A stretch of 64,000 nt of DNA from Flagellimonas amphidinii. Its GTDB lineage: Bacteria > Bacteroidota > Bacteroidia > Flavobacteriales > Flavobacteriaceae. The notes beneath the pieces are model-generated. The model saw only the letters and a list, made by a program, of their open reading frames with translations. It was not told where the DNA came from and did no database searches. Positions within the stretch are counted from its first letter, which is position 1, and each line of letters starts with the position of its first letter. The stretch is taken from contig NZ_JABFNN010000026.1 in assembly GCF_013090115.1 (NCBI RefSeq), positions 1 through 64,000 of the forward strand. The letters run 5' to 3'. Of this stretch, positions 18,442 to 27,147 are shown piece after piece. The position numbers were made by a program, and so were the translations under genes.

Positions 18442-18863
18442 TACTTGGGGATTGAAATGGGTTGAAAACGGGTGTAGGTATATTGAATTCCCTCTTCATT
18501 GCGCACGGAAAAAGAAATAGAATCCAACTGTACCAATTCCTCCTCCCATTCATTGAACTCGTTGGAATAATGAAGTATAAATCGGTCATTGGTTTGACCT
18601 ATGGTCAATAGTTCTTGGTCTTTGGAAGTACTATAGGTTCCATTAAACTTTGGCTGTAATTTTTTCCGAAAACCTTTTCCATCTTTGAGCTGGATAAAAT
18701 CAATGTTCTGATTCATGCCATATGCCTTTTTGGTCCCATCTGGAAATTCCACTTCAGAAATCTCCCAATACCCATTCAGATAGGATAAATCAGCTTCGTT
18801 AATGGGTGCGTTATGGCATCCCCAAAGCATTAAAACTACAATCAAAATTAATTTCCGAAGCAT
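18441..18863 (-). CDS. Lipocalin-like small lipoprotein
   Basis: A 140-residue protein with an SPII signal (MLRKLILIVVLMLWGC, Cys16) and a beta-rich domain opening with YLNGYWEISEVEFPDG, the pattern of small lipocalin-like proteins of flavobacteria. It may bind a hydrophobic ligand in the periplasm, but no ligand can be named. It starts 1 bp after the recF stop and overlaps the DUF721 start, so it is part of that operon despite its unrelated location in the cell. Confidence 0.72.
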   Translation of the reverse strand: MLRKLILIVVLMLWGCHNAPINEADLSYLNGYWEISEVEFPDGTKKAYGMNQNIDFIQLKDGKGFRKKLQPKFNGTYSTSKDQELLTIGQTNDRFILHYSNEFNEWEEELVQLDSISFSVRNEEGIQYTYTRFQPISIPK

Positions 18864-18864
18864 A

Positions 18865-19944
18865 CTACAAGGTAAAGATTTTATAACTCTGATGAATGTT
18901 TTTTACCACACTTTCGGTACGGTCAGCATGGGTGTCACTAATGAAGATCTGTCCAAAGTTGTCATTTTTGACCAAGGCCACGATTTGGGAAACCCTGTTT
19001 TCATCCAGCTTGTCAAAAATGTCATCCAAGAGTAAAATTGGGGTGGTTTTGGCCTGTTCTTTTATAAAGTGGAATTGAGCCAATTTTAAGGCAATGAGAA
19101 ATGATTTTTGCTGCCCTTGACTTCCAAATTTTTTGATGGGGTGTCCGGCAATGGTGAAGCTCAAATCATCTTTATGAATGCCAACACTAGTGTATTGTAG
19201 AGCCCTATCCTTGTCAATATTGTTTTCTAAAAGCTGTAAAAGTTCGTTGCTGGAAAGTTGACTTTCATAAGAAAGCATAATTTGCTCATCTTTCTCTGAA
19301 ATATGGACATATTGTTCCTTGAAAATGGGGGTAAAAGAGGAAATGAACTCAACCCTTTTTTTATGGATTAGGGTTCCCAACTTATGGAGCTGCTCATTAT
19401 AAATGGCAACAGTATCAGCATCAAAGGTGCTGTTCACGGCGAAATACTTTAGCAATGAATTTCGTTGCACCAATACCTTATTATATTTTATTAGTGATTG
19501 CAAATAGCCCTTGTCGGATTGGGAAATCACACCATCCATAAATTTCCTTCGAGTATCGCTGCCCTCCAGGATGAGGTCCCGATCTGAAGGAGAAATGATA
19601 ACAAGAGGTAAAAAGCCGATATGCTCAGAGAATTTTTCGTATGCCTTACCATTGCGTTTGATAACTTTTTTGGTTCCTTTTTTAAAGCTGCAAATGATTT
19701 TTTCGGATTTGTTCTCCTTCTCAAATTCTCCTTCAATAACAAAAAAATCTGTATTGTGTTTGATGTTCTGAGTGGCAACAGGGTTAAAATAACTTTTGCC
19801 AAAACATAGATGATAAATGGCATCCAGAATATTGGTTTTTCCCACCCCATTATCTCCCACAAGACAGTTGATGATAGGGTCAAATTCCAATACTTTAGAA
19901 TCGAAATTTTTATAATTAACTAGAGATAAATGCTTTAAAAACAT
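18865..19944 (-). CDS. recF: DNA replication and repair protein RecF
   Basis: An SMC-like ATPase that helps load RecA at gaps. The 359-residue protein, started at [14 protein letters not shown] (19944), has Walker A GDNGVGKT (30-37), a signature region ([17 protein letters not shown]) and Walker [12 protein letters not shown]. The reading frame runs 45 codons further upstream, but RecF homologues start at this Met with the LxLxNYRNF-type opening. It is the first gene of recF / lipoprotein / DUF721 / GNAT. It is not next to dnaN or gyrB here. Confidence 0.95.
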   Translation of the reverse strand: MFLKHLSLVNYKNFDSKVLEFDPIINCLVGDNGVGKTNILDAIYHLCFGKSYFNPVATQNIKHNTDFFVIEGEFEKENKSEKIICSFKKGTKKVIKRNGKAYEKFSEHIGFLPLVIISPSDRDLILEGSDTRRKFMDGVISQSDKGYLQSLIKYNKVLVQRNSLLKYFAVNSTFDADTVAIYNEQLHKLGTLIHKKRVEFISSFTPIFKEQYVHISEKDEQIMLSYESQLSSNELLQLLENNIDKDRALQYTSVGIHKDDLSFTIAGHPIKKFGSQGQQKSFLIALKLAQFHFIKEQAKTTPILLLDDIFDKLDENRVSQIVALVKNDNFGQIFISDTHADRTESVVKNIHQSYKIFTL

Positions 19945-19998
19945 AAAAAGATGGCGCAACAAACTAAATTCCCTTGCTTTGGGACCGATTAAAGATTC

Positions 19999-20006
19999 CA
20001 AAAATA
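19999..20006 (-). promoter_or_regulatory. Possible -7 box of the recF operon
   Basis: TATTTTTG on the minus strand fits TAnnTTTG, 54 nt before the recF ATG. No -33 TTG at suitable spacing was seen, so the call is weak. Confidence 0.35.
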
Positions 20007-20042
20007 ACGAATAAATTGCCTTTCGGTTTTGGATAAAAACTT

Positions 20043-20050
20043 TATTTTTG
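20043..20050 (+). promoter_or_regulatory. -7 box of the TPR-ribH operon
   Basis: TATTTTTG fits TAnnTTTG and ends 13 nt before the ATG at 20064. A TTG at 20016-20018 gives a 24-nt spacing, slightly long for the consensus. Confidence 0.45.
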
Positions 20051-20063
20051 CGCGACCAATTAA

Positions 20064-20831
20064 ATGACGATGGCAACATATAAGAAGCGAGGCTACAAAC
20101 CTAAAAATAAGGCCGAAGAGGCTCAGATTGAAGAGCTGGAAAGTACAACAGCTGAAGTTTTCAGTACTTTGGATGAGAGTGCTTCCAAAACTGAAGCTTG
20201 GGTACAGAGGAACCAAAATTATATTTTGGGCGTTATCGGTGCAATTGCTTTGGGAGTCCTCGGATATTTGGCGTATAGCCAGTTCATCCAAAAACCAAAA
20301 GAAGCATCTGCGGCCAATGAACTTTTTTATCCGCAACAGTATTTTGATCAGGCAATAGCTAGCGAAACAGCAAAGGATTCTTTGTTTACCTTGGCCTTGA
20401 ACGGTGCTGAAGGTAAATTTGGGTTTTTGGATATCATTGAAGAATATAAAGGTACCAAAGCGGCAAATTTAGCTGAATATTCAGCTGGTATGACCTATTT
20501 GAACCTGCAACAATATGATGAAGCCATTGCTCATTTAGAGAATTTTTCGTCCAGTGATGCAGTATTGGGTGCTATGGCCAAAGGTGGTATTGGTGATGCT
20601 TTTTCTCAATTGAGCCAACCTGAAGATGCCATGGAGTATTACGAAAAGGCCATTGCACACTCAGATAATGAATATACTGCCCCGAGGTTTTTGTATAAGG
20701 CTGGTGTTATGGCCATGAATCTTGGTCAAAAGGATAAGGCGCTGGGCTTTTTTGAGCGCATCAAGAATGATTATCCAAAATCAACAGAGGGTATTGGCAT
20801 AGATGCATTGATTGGATTGGCCAAAAACTAA
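20064..20831 (+). CDS. Membrane-anchored TPR protein (YfgM-like)
   Basis: A 255-residue protein with a charged cytoplasmic N-terminus, one transmembrane helix (about 53-73) and a periplasmic domain of TPR-like repeats ([47 protein letters not shown]). The layout matches YfgM/Tol-associated ancillary SecYEG proteins, which help hand exported proteins to chaperones. The second Met (20070) is an equally good start. It precedes ribH by 3 bp; the pairing is common in flavobacteria without a known reason. Confidence 0.8.
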   Translation: MTMATYKKRGYKPKNKAEEAQIEELESTTAEVFSTLDESASKTEAWVQRNQNYILGVIGAIALGVLGYLAYSQFIQKPKEASAANELFYPQQYFDQAIASETAKDSLFTLALNGAEGKFGFLDIIEEYKGTKAANLAEYSAGMTYLNLQQYDEAIAHLENFSSSDAVLGAMAKGGIGDAFSQLSQPEDAMEYYEKAIAHSDNEYTAPRFLYKAGVMAMNLGQKDKALGFFERIKNDYPKSTEGIGIDALIGLAKN

Positions 20832-20834
20832 ATT

Positions 20835-21317
20835 ATGGCCACTGAGAATAAAAATCTATCCGCTTACGATAAAACAACAATCCCAAACGCGAAAAATCTT
20901 CGGTTTGGGATTGTTGTTTCTGAATGGAATGGGGAAATTACCAAAGCACTTCAAAAAGGAGCCGTTGACGCTTTAATAGATTGCGGAGCACAGGCTGAAA
21001 ATATTGTGCAATGGAGTGTGCCCGGTAGTTTTGAACTTATATTCGGGTGCAAAAAACTAATTGCTTCCCAAGATATTGATGCAGTAATTGCCATTGGTAG
21101 TGTAATTCGAGGCGAAACTAGTCATTTTGACTTTGTTTGCGGCGCAGCAGCCCAAGGTATTAAAGATCTTAATGTAACTTATGATGTGCCGGTCATTTTC
21201 TGTGTGTTGACCGATGATAATCTGCAGCAAGCCAAAGATAGAAGTGGAGGAAAACACGGAAATAAAGGCACGGAAGCGGCCATTGCTGCCATCCAAATGG
21301 CAGTTTTGGGCAAGTAG
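20835..21317 (+). CDS. ribH: 6,7-dimethyl-8-ribityllumazine synthase
   Basis: Condenses the 5-amino-6-ribitylamino pyrimidinedione with 3,4-dihydroxybutanone phosphate in riboflavin synthesis. The 160-residue protein shows VSEWNGEIT (28-36), VPGSFE (62-67), GSVIRGETSHFDF (88-100, with catalytic His97) and the TDDN segment. The other rib genes are not in the window. It follows the TPR gene and ends at a clear terminator. Confidence 0.97.
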   Translation: MATENKNLSAYDKTTIPNAKNLRFGIVVSEWNGEITKALQKGAVDALIDCGAQAENIVQWSVPGSFELIFGCKKLIASQDIDAVIAIGSVIRGETSHFDFVCGAAAQGIKDLNVTYDVPVIFCVLTDDNLQQAKDRSGGKHGNKGTEAAIAAIQMAVLGK

Positions 21318-21341
21318 CACGTTTTTTGCTGTTAATATTTT

Positions 21342-21368
21342 TTGGGAATGCATCCCAACCCCTTTTTT
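21342..21368 (+). terminator. Terminator after ribH
   Basis: TTGGGA (21342-21347) and TCCCAA (21353-21358) form a 6-bp stem with a 5-nt loop, followed by a T-run at 21363-21368. Confidence 0.75.
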
Positions 21369-21378
21369 CAATTTTAAG

Positions 21379-21386
21379 TACCTTTG
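21379..21386 (+). promoter_or_regulatory. -7 box of the mutL operon
   Basis: TACCTTTG fits TAnnTTTG and ends 22 nt before the ATG at 21409, just after the ribH terminator. No clear -33 TTG was found within 17-23 nt. Confidence 0.45.
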
Positions 21387-21408
21387 AGGTTACACCGAAA
21401 AGGATGTA

Positions 21409-21693
21409 ATGCGAAATCCTCTAAAACTTAGAAAAAATAGAACGTTCAGTTATTCTCCACGTTATTACAAAGGGGAGGGGAATCCGTATAAAATAGAACA
21501 CAAACTAGATAAATTCCGAAGTACCGCACATACAAAAAGAGGGCTCAAAAACAAGTTTTCCTCAGCAATGGATGACTTAAAAACTGAAGGGGACAAAAAT
21601 CTGAAGCTTCGTTTTCTTGTTATTGTGGCCATTTTAGTACTGCTGTTCCTTTTCATTATTGACTTTGATTTATCAATATTCCTAAATCCCTAA
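21409..21693 (+). CDS. Small basic single-pass membrane protein
   Basis: A 94-residue protein with a strongly basic N-terminal two-thirds (many Lys and Arg, including SYSPRYYKGEGNPY) and one C-terminal transmembrane helix (about 68-88). The positive-inside rule puts the N-terminus in the cytoplasm. No known enzymatic motif is present. Its stop overlaps the mutL start by 1 bp (TAATG), so it is the first gene of the mutL operon. I recognise it only as a conserved hypothetical often seen upstream of mutL in flavobacteria. Confidence 0.75.
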   Translation: MRNPLKLRKNRTFSYSPRYYKGEGNPYKIEHKLDKFRSTAHTKRGLKNKFSSAMDDLKTEGDKNLKLRFLVIVAILVLLFLFIIDFDLSIFLNP

Positions 21694-23540
21694 TGGCGGA
21701 CATCATTAAACTTTTACCGGACCATGTTGCCAACCAAATTGCAGCAGGGGAGGTGGTGCAACGTCCAGCTTCTGTAGTTAAGGAGTTGTTGGAAAATGCA
21801 ATTGATGCAGGTGCTGAGGTCATAAAATTGATTGTCAAGGATGGAGGTAAAGCACTGATTCAGGTTGTGGACAATGGGGTGGGCATGAGCGAAACAGATG
21901 CTCGATTGTCTTTTGAAAGACATGCTACCTCTAAAATTTCCGAAGCACAGGATTTATTCAATTTACAGACCAAAGGCTTTAGGGGAGAAGCGTTGGCGTC
22001 CATAGCTGCCATTGCGCATGTTGACATGCAGACCAGGCCAGAAGGAGGTGAGGTAGGGACGTACATTAAAATAGAAGGAAGCAAAATCGTTTCCCAAGAA
22101 GTTGTGGCCACTCCAAAAGGTACATCAATAGCTGTAAAGAACTTATTCTTCAATATTCCGGCAAGACGAAATTTTCTCAAATCCAATCAGGTTGAACTAA
22201 GGCATATTACAGATGAGTTCCATCGTGTGGCATTGGTACATTCAAATATTGAATTTCACTTTTATAACAATGGTTCTGAAATTTTCAATTTGCCCAAATC
22301 CAAACACCGTCAGCGTATAGCCCATATTTTTGGAAGTCGTATGCAAGACCGATTGGTTCCTGTAAGTGAAGAGACTGAAGTTGTTAAAATATCTGGATTC
22401 ATTTGCAAGCCGGAATTTGCCAAAAAGAGCAGGGGAGAGCAGTTTTTCTTTGCCAACAATAGATTTATCAAAAGTCCGTATTTGCATCACGCAGTGGTTT
22501 CGGCTTTTGAAGGATTGATAAAAACCGATATGTATCCTGGATACTTTTTGTATTTGGAAGTTGACCCTTCTTCCATCGATATAAATATCCACCCAACTAA
22601 AACAGAGGTAAAGTTCGATGATGAAAACACGTTATATGCCATTCTACGCTCAACAGTAAAGCATAGTTTGGGACAATTTAACGTAGCTCCCGTATTGGAT
22701 TTTGAACATGATCCCAATTTGGATACCCCGTATGCGTACAAAGAAAAGGGAGCTGTTTTACCAAAGGTTACGGTGGATGCATCATTTAATCCCTTTCAAA
22801 AAAGCCCGGAAAGTAAAAATACAGGAGGCACTTTTCAGAAACAAAGTGTAAAAGGCTGGGAGAATATGTATGCTGGTCTGGGTCAGGAAATGGAGGTAGA
22901 GGCCTTCAGTAGTTTAGCCATTGAATCTGATGATATGGTGCAGGGAACTATTGAATTGGATCACGGGGAACAGGAACATATGGCGACCACTTTTCAGATG
23001 CGCCGCAAATATGTAGTGAGTACCATAAAATCGGGAATGCTGGTCATACATCAAAATAGGGCCCATGAACGTATTCTTTTTGAAAAGTTTTTGGGTGAGA
23101 TTACGGTAAAAGAAGGTGTAAGTCAACAACTTCTGTTTCCTTTGGAACTAACATATAACCAACAGGAGTTGGGGATATTGCATGAAATCAAAGATAGTCT
23201 GACAAGTGTGGGATTTGCCTTTGCCGATATGGAACAGGAAACTGTAAAAGTGACAGGTGTGCCTTTGGTAGTCCCGGAAAGTGGAATTGGCACGGTATTA
23301 GATCGTTTAATTGCGGACTATAAAGAAGGTTTTGCAGATGGATCTATTTCTCAAGCTGAGCTATTGGCCAAAGTACTTTCCAGAAGTTTGGCAATAAGGA
23401 CAGGAGAACTTTTAGATCAAGAATCGCAATTGGCATTGGTCAATAATTTGTTCGCCTGTAAAGAACCAACTTTGAGTCCCTTTCAAAAATTAACATATAC
23501 AATTATCTCCGAAGGAGATATCGATAAAAAATTTAAATAA
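21693..23540 (+). CDS. mutL: DNA mismatch repair protein MutL
   Basis: A 615-residue GHKL ATPase that couples MutS to strand incision. The N-terminal half shows the ATPase motifs ENAIDAGA, DNGVGMS, FERHATSKI and GFRGEALASI. The C-terminal dimerisation domain (about 430-615) should carry DQHA(x)2E(x)4E in endonuclease-type MutL; here the segment reads HQNRAHERILFE (453-464), so Asp and His are lost, and no CPHGRP motif is seen near the end. The nuclease is therefore probably inactive. It is followed directly by two rhomboid genes. Confidence 0.96.
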   Translation: MADIIKLLPDHVANQIAAGEVVQRPASVVKELLENAIDAGAEVIKLIVKDGGKALIQVVDNGVGMSETDARLSFERHATSKISEAQDLFNLQTKGFRGEALASIAAIAHVDMQTRPEGGEVGTYIKIEGSKIVSQEVVATPKGTSIAVKNLFFNIPARRNFLKSNQVELRHITDEFHRVALVHSNIEFHFYNNGSEIFNLPKSKHRQRIAHIFGSRMQDRLVPVSEETEVVKISGFICKPEFAKKSRGEQFFFANNRFIKSPYLHHAVVSAFEGLIKTDMYPGYFLYLEVDPSSIDINIHPTKTEVKFDDENTLYAILRSTVKHSLGQFNVAPVLDFEHDPNLDTPYAYKEKGAVLPKVTVDASFNPFQKSPESKNTGGTFQKQSVKGWENMYAGLGQEMEVEAFSSLAIESDDMVQGTIELDHGEQEHMATTFQMRRKYVVSTIKSGMLVIHQNRAHERILFEKFLGEITVKEGVSQQLLFPLELTYNQQELGILHEIKDSLTSVGFAFADMEQETVKVTGVPLVVPESGIGTVLDRLIADYKEGFADGSISQAELLAKVLSRSLAIRTGELLDQESQLALVNNLFACKEPTLSPFQKLTYTIISEGDIDKKFK

Positions 23541-24275
23541 ATGGGTAGATTGACCGAGGCGGTAAAGCATTTATTGATTATCAATGTAATCCTGTTTTTT
23601 GCTACGCAGCTCTACGGAGACCAAATGTACCAATGGCTTTCTCTATGGTTTCCAGAAAATCAAAATTTTAAATGGTGGCAAGTAGTTTCGCATATGTTCA
23701 TGCATGGAAACCTTATGCATATTGTTTTCAATATGTATGCGCTTTGGGCTTTTGGTACACCTTTGGAACGTGTTTGGGGCAGGAACAAGTTTTTGTTTTT
23801 TTACTTTTCTGCTGGGCTCGGCTCTGCTCTGCTGCATAGTGGAGTAAATTATTATCTTTTTAACGAAGGATTAAATGCGCTCGTGAATGCTGGTATGACA
23901 AAAACACAGGTGTTGGATATACTGGCTCGAGGACAATATAGTCCTGATTGGTACAATATAGCTTCCAAGAGTACTATTGATAGCTTTTTAACGGCATATA
24001 ATACTCCAGCAGTTGGTGCTTCAGGAGCCATCTATGGTATTTTGGTGGCCTTTGCTTTTATGTACTCAGAAGCAAAATTGATGTTGATATTTTTACCAGT
24101 GCCCATCAAGGCCAAGTATTTTGTTCCTTTGTTGATTGCAGGGGATTTGATTTTTGGTATTGGAAATGTCAATACTGGAGTAGCTCATTTTGCCCATATT
24201 GGTGGGGCTTTAATTGGTTTTATCATGATGTGGTATTGGAAAAAGAATCAGTTTAACAATAATCGCTGGAACTAA
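23541..24275 (+). CDS. Rhomboid-family intramembrane serine protease
   Basis: A 244-residue polytopic protein that cleaves transmembrane helices within the bilayer. The catalytic Ser161 lies in GASGAIYG and His219 in AHFAHIGGAL, giving the Ser-His dyad; HMFMHGNLMHIVFNMYALW (51-69) is the conserved rhomboid helix-2 segment. An insert (about 100-150) between helices is longer than in minimal rhomboids. The ATG follows the mutL stop at once, and a second rhomboid gene follows 3 bp later. Confidence 0.92.
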   Translation: MGRLTEAVKHLLIINVILFFATQLYGDQMYQWLSLWFPENQNFKWWQVVSHMFMHGNLMHIVFNMYALWAFGTPLERVWGRNKFLFFYFSAGLGSALLHSGVNYYLFNEGLNALVNAGMTKTQVLDILARGQYSPDWYNIASKSTIDSFLTAYNTPAVGASGAIYGILVAFAFMYSEAKLMLIFLPVPIKAKYFVPLLIAGDLIFGIGNVNTGVAHFAHIGGALIGFIMMWYWKKNQFNNNRWN

Positions 24276-24278
24276 TAG

Positions 24279-25142
24279 ATGGCAAGTGGGGGAATACAAT
24301 ATTATTTTGCTCGATTGAACATTGCGGAAAAACTGATCGCTGTTAATGTTCTCGTTTTTATTTTGGATGGATTGTGTATGGCCCTCATGGGGTATTCTAT
24401 TTCACAATGGTTTCAGTTGCCAAAAGATTTAGGGGAATTTTTTGGTCAACCCTGGTCTTTGATTACATATTCCTTTTTTCATGCTGGAATAGGACATATT
24501 TTCTGGAATATGCTGATGTTGTATTTTACAGGTAGGATATTTCTAAACCTTTTTGATAAACAACGCTTTATCAATGTTTATTTTTTAGGAGTCCTTTTGG
24601 GCGGACTGGTTTTTCTCACAAGTTATAATTTGTTTCCAACCTTGCTGAATGCTAACACGGCTTTAATTGGAGCTTCTGCTGGAGTTACAGCGGTGCTCAT
24701 CTTTATTTGTGCCTACATTCCTAATCAGGAGGTTAGAGTCATATTCTTCAATGTAAAATTGTGGTATGTTGGGGCATTTTTTGTTCTGATAGATTTGATT
24801 CAGATTCCATATGGCGGAAATGTAGGTGGTAGGTTGGCGCATTTAGGAGGTGCATTGTTAGGATATATATATGCTAGGCAACTCTTGAATGGAAAGGACA
24901 TAGGGTCAGGTTTTTCAAAGTTTAGGGATTCTATTGCCCAGCTATTTAAGCCAAAGGAGAAGAAAGCGCCTATGAAGACGGTTTACCGGAAAAAAACTGC
25001 TGGGAAAAACCCAAAAGATTATGATAAAGAAGCCCGTCAGCGCAAAATAGATATGATTTTGGATAAAATCAGCAAATCTGGTTATGAGAGTTTGTCCAAA
25101 GCGGAAAAGGATTTTTTATTTAAGGCAGGTAAAGAGGACTGA
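24279..25142 (+). CDS. Second rhomboid-family protease with a C-terminal tail
   Basis: A 287-residue paralogue of the preceding gene. Ser133 in GASAGVTA and His188 in RLAHLGGALLG complete the dyad, so both tandem copies look active. After the last helix comes a long, highly basic cytoplasmic tail (about 205-287, rich in Lys) that the first copy lacks; this resembles the small helical motif seen at the end of many flavobacterial rhomboids. Substrates are unknown. Confidence 0.9.
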   Translation: MASGGIQYYFARLNIAEKLIAVNVLVFILDGLCMALMGYSISQWFQLPKDLGEFFGQPWSLITYSFFHAGIGHIFWNMLMLYFTGRIFLNLFDKQRFINVYFLGVLLGGLVFLTSYNLFPTLLNANTALIGASAGVTAVLIFICAYIPNQEVRVIFFNVKLWYVGAFFVLIDLIQIPYGGNVGGRLAHLGGALLGYIYARQLLNGKDIGSGFSKFRDSIAQLFKPKEKKAPMKTVYRKKTAGKNPKDYDKEARQRKIDMILDKISKSGYESLSKAEKDFLFKAGKED

Positions 25143-25145
25143 TAC

Positions 25146-26195
25146 GTGAAAAAACTATCCTTGTTCAATAGATTCATTTTCTTTTTTAACACCTTGTTTG
25201 CACTGGTGACATTGATTTCAATTGTAGTTCCCTTTGTTCCAGTAACTACTATGCCTGCATTATCTACGTTAAGCTTGGTTGTTTCGGTTTTGGTTTTCAT
25301 CCATGTGATTTTCATGATTTATTGGTTGTTGGGAAGAAAAAAACAGTTTTTGTTATCTGCAGTGATGCTATTACTCTGGTATTTTGTATTGGGTCCGTTT
25401 TATCAGTTTTCTGTTGTAGGTGAAAAAGAAAACCTGAAGAAGGGTAGTTTTTCTATAATGTCTTTTAATGCAAGAAGCTTTAATTCTTTAAAACAGTTGG
25501 ACATTAAAAATGTAGATAGTCTAATTTTTGATTTTGTAGCAGAGAAGAATCCAGATATCCTATGCTTTCAAGAATGCCACTATATGATGAAACGTAGCAA
25601 AGCTTTGGGACAGTACAAATACAAATTCGTTGACTTTATTTATGGAAAGCATACCGGGAAAGTGGTTCAGGCTATGTACTCCAAGTTTCCAATTGTAAAG
25701 GTGGATTCGGTTGATTTTCCTAGTAGTGCCAACAACGCCATATATGCAGATATTTTATTGGAGCAAGACACAGTGAGAGTTTATAATATTCATCTACAAT
25801 CCTTTAGGATTGTACCTGAAATAAGTACGATTAAGAATGAGGAGTCTTCAAAATTAATCGCCAAATCCAGAAAGGTTATGTTGAAGCAATATGAGCAGGC
25901 TAATCTAATTAGAGAAAACATGAAGGTTACTCATTATAAAAAAGTTGTAGTGGGAGATTTTAATAATACTCAATATTCAAATGTTTACAGAATTATAAAG
26001 GGGAATATGACTGACTCTTTTTTGGAAAAAGGAGAAAAATTTGGTCGTACGTATAATATTTTAGGTTTTCCCATTCGTATAGACTATATCTTAAGCGACC
26101 CTGAGTTTGAAGTCCTTTCCCATCAAAATTTCAATGAAAAACTATCTGACCATTATCCGGTCATGGCTACACTACGATTAAAATCAGATGAGTAG
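25146..26195 (+). CDS. Membrane-anchored endonuclease/exonuclease/phosphatase-family protein
   Basis: A 349-residue protein with three N-terminal membrane helices (about 8-28, 36-58, 68-90) and an EEP domain on the outer side. The family motifs are visible: MSFNARSFNS, DILCFQEC (catalytic Glu), VVVGDFNN, RIDYILSD and LSDHYPVMATL. EEP enzymes hydrolyse phosphodiesters in DNA, phospholipids or nucleotides; the membrane location favours an extracellular or lipid substrate, but this is inference. It ends overlapping the convergent DUF6122 gene by 12 bp. Confidence 0.88.
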   Translation: MKKLSLFNRFIFFFNTLFALVTLISIVVPFVPVTTMPALSTLSLVVSVLVFIHVIFMIYWLLGRKKQFLLSAVMLLLWYFVLGPFYQFSVVGEKENLKKGSFSIMSFNARSFNSLKQLDIKNVDSLIFDFVAEKNPDILCFQECHYMMKRSKALGQYKYKFVDFIYGKHTGKVVQAMYSKFPIVKVDSVDFPSSANNAIYADILLEQDTVRVYNIHLQSFRIVPEISTIKNEESSKLIAKSRKVMLKQYEQANLIRENMKVTHYKKVVVGDFNNTQYSNVYRIIKGNMTDSFLEKGEKFGRTYNILGFPIRIDYILSDPEFEVLSHQNFNEKLSDHYPVMATLRLKSDE

Positions 26196-26492
26196 GCAAT
26201 CCATAAAGTCCGCAAAAATGTGAATGATTAAGGCCAGCCCAATAATACGGGTAGGTTTTACGCATAATAAAATAAAGTAGCCGAAGATGGCCCAATAACT
26301 ATGCAGGGGATGGAATCCAATACTGCATCGATTTGGATCAAAAAGAGGATTTGCTAAAAAATGATCGACATCTATAATCATTCCCGCCCACAAAATCAAT
26401 AGTGCTTTTAGACGGTTTTCCTTAAAAAAAATGAAAACTATAAGTACAGGAACTAAAAAATGAATCCCATAATGAATGAAATGCCTATACAT
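26184..26492 (-). CDS. DUF6122-like small membrane protein
   Basis: A 102-residue integral-membrane protein with about three helices and the motif IIDVDHFLANPLFD, then GFHPLHS, a His/Asp pattern reminiscent of YdjM-type membrane hydrolases. I recognise it as the flavobacterial DUF6122 family; no function is established. It overlaps the end of the wbqC-like gene by 8 bp and is the last gene of the parA-to-lepB run. Confidence 0.75.
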   Translation of the reverse strand: MYRHFIHYGIHFLVPVLIVFIFFKENRLKALLILWAGMIIDVDHFLANPLFDPNRCSIGFHPLHSYWAIFGYFILLCVKPTRIIGLALIIHIFADFMDCLLI

Positions 26493-27117
26493 TTAAGAAA
26501 TCCAAGGATTGATTTTTAAGGTAAGAAAGTGCATTGGGTCCCTCGTTAAATAATAAATCCAAAATACTCAAATTGGAGATAAAACCATTTCGTTCTTCAA
26601 ATACTTGATTATAAGGGGTGAAGGGAGTGTTTAACTCCTTTTTTGCTAAGACTAGAGAACGATAATCCACAAATTCAGCCGGTGTTAACTCATAGTTTTC
26701 TGTCTTTTTGTTTTGAATTCCCAATCCTAAGCATCCACTTATAGTCTCAATGGTTGTTAGATTGAATTCATATAGGTTAACATCATTGCTTTCAAATAAA
26801 GGTTTGATATCATCCTCGTAGAATTCAAAAAAAGGAGAAGTACGGTAAGCGGTTTCCAAGGTCCGCCAATGAATTTTTTTCCATTGGGAACTGTTGTCCA
26901 TTTCAACTTCAACGTATTTTTGTCGTCCTTCATTTCCCCCAACATGCTTTATGGGAATGTTGAGCATATGTTTACCTTGATCTGTGGAGATGTAACAACG
27001 ATTTCGATACGTTTGTTTTTGAAAATTATCATGTGCTTCCCAAATCACATTGTGCTGCACAATAGCAGAAAATGTTGTGATACTTGGAAAATATGTTGGA
27101 TGAAGAAGTACTTCCAA
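26485..27117 (-). CDS. WbqC-like family protein
   Basis: A 210-residue protein opening with LLHPTYFPSI and followed by NFQKQTYRNRCYI, the conserved signature of the WbqC family, some members of which are found in O-antigen clusters. The biochemical function is not known; the conserved Tyr, Arg and Asn pattern suggests an enzyme. It lies about 30 bp downstream of lepB, a pairing common in flavobacteria, and is translationally coupled to the DUF6122 gene. Confidence 0.85.
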   Translation of the reverse strand: MEVLLHPTYFPSITTFSAIVQHNVIWEAHDNFQKQTYRNRCYISTDQGKHMLNIPIKHVGGNEGRQKYVEVEMDNSSQWKKIHWRTLETAYRTSPFFEFYEDDIKPLFESNDVNLYEFNLTTIETISGCLGLGIQNKKTENYELTPAEFVDYRSLVLAKKELNTPFTPYNQVFEERNGFISNLSILDLLFNEGPNALSYLKNQSLDFLNV

Positions 27118-27147
27118 TAGCCTTTTTTCTAGTTTGTGCGGATTTAT

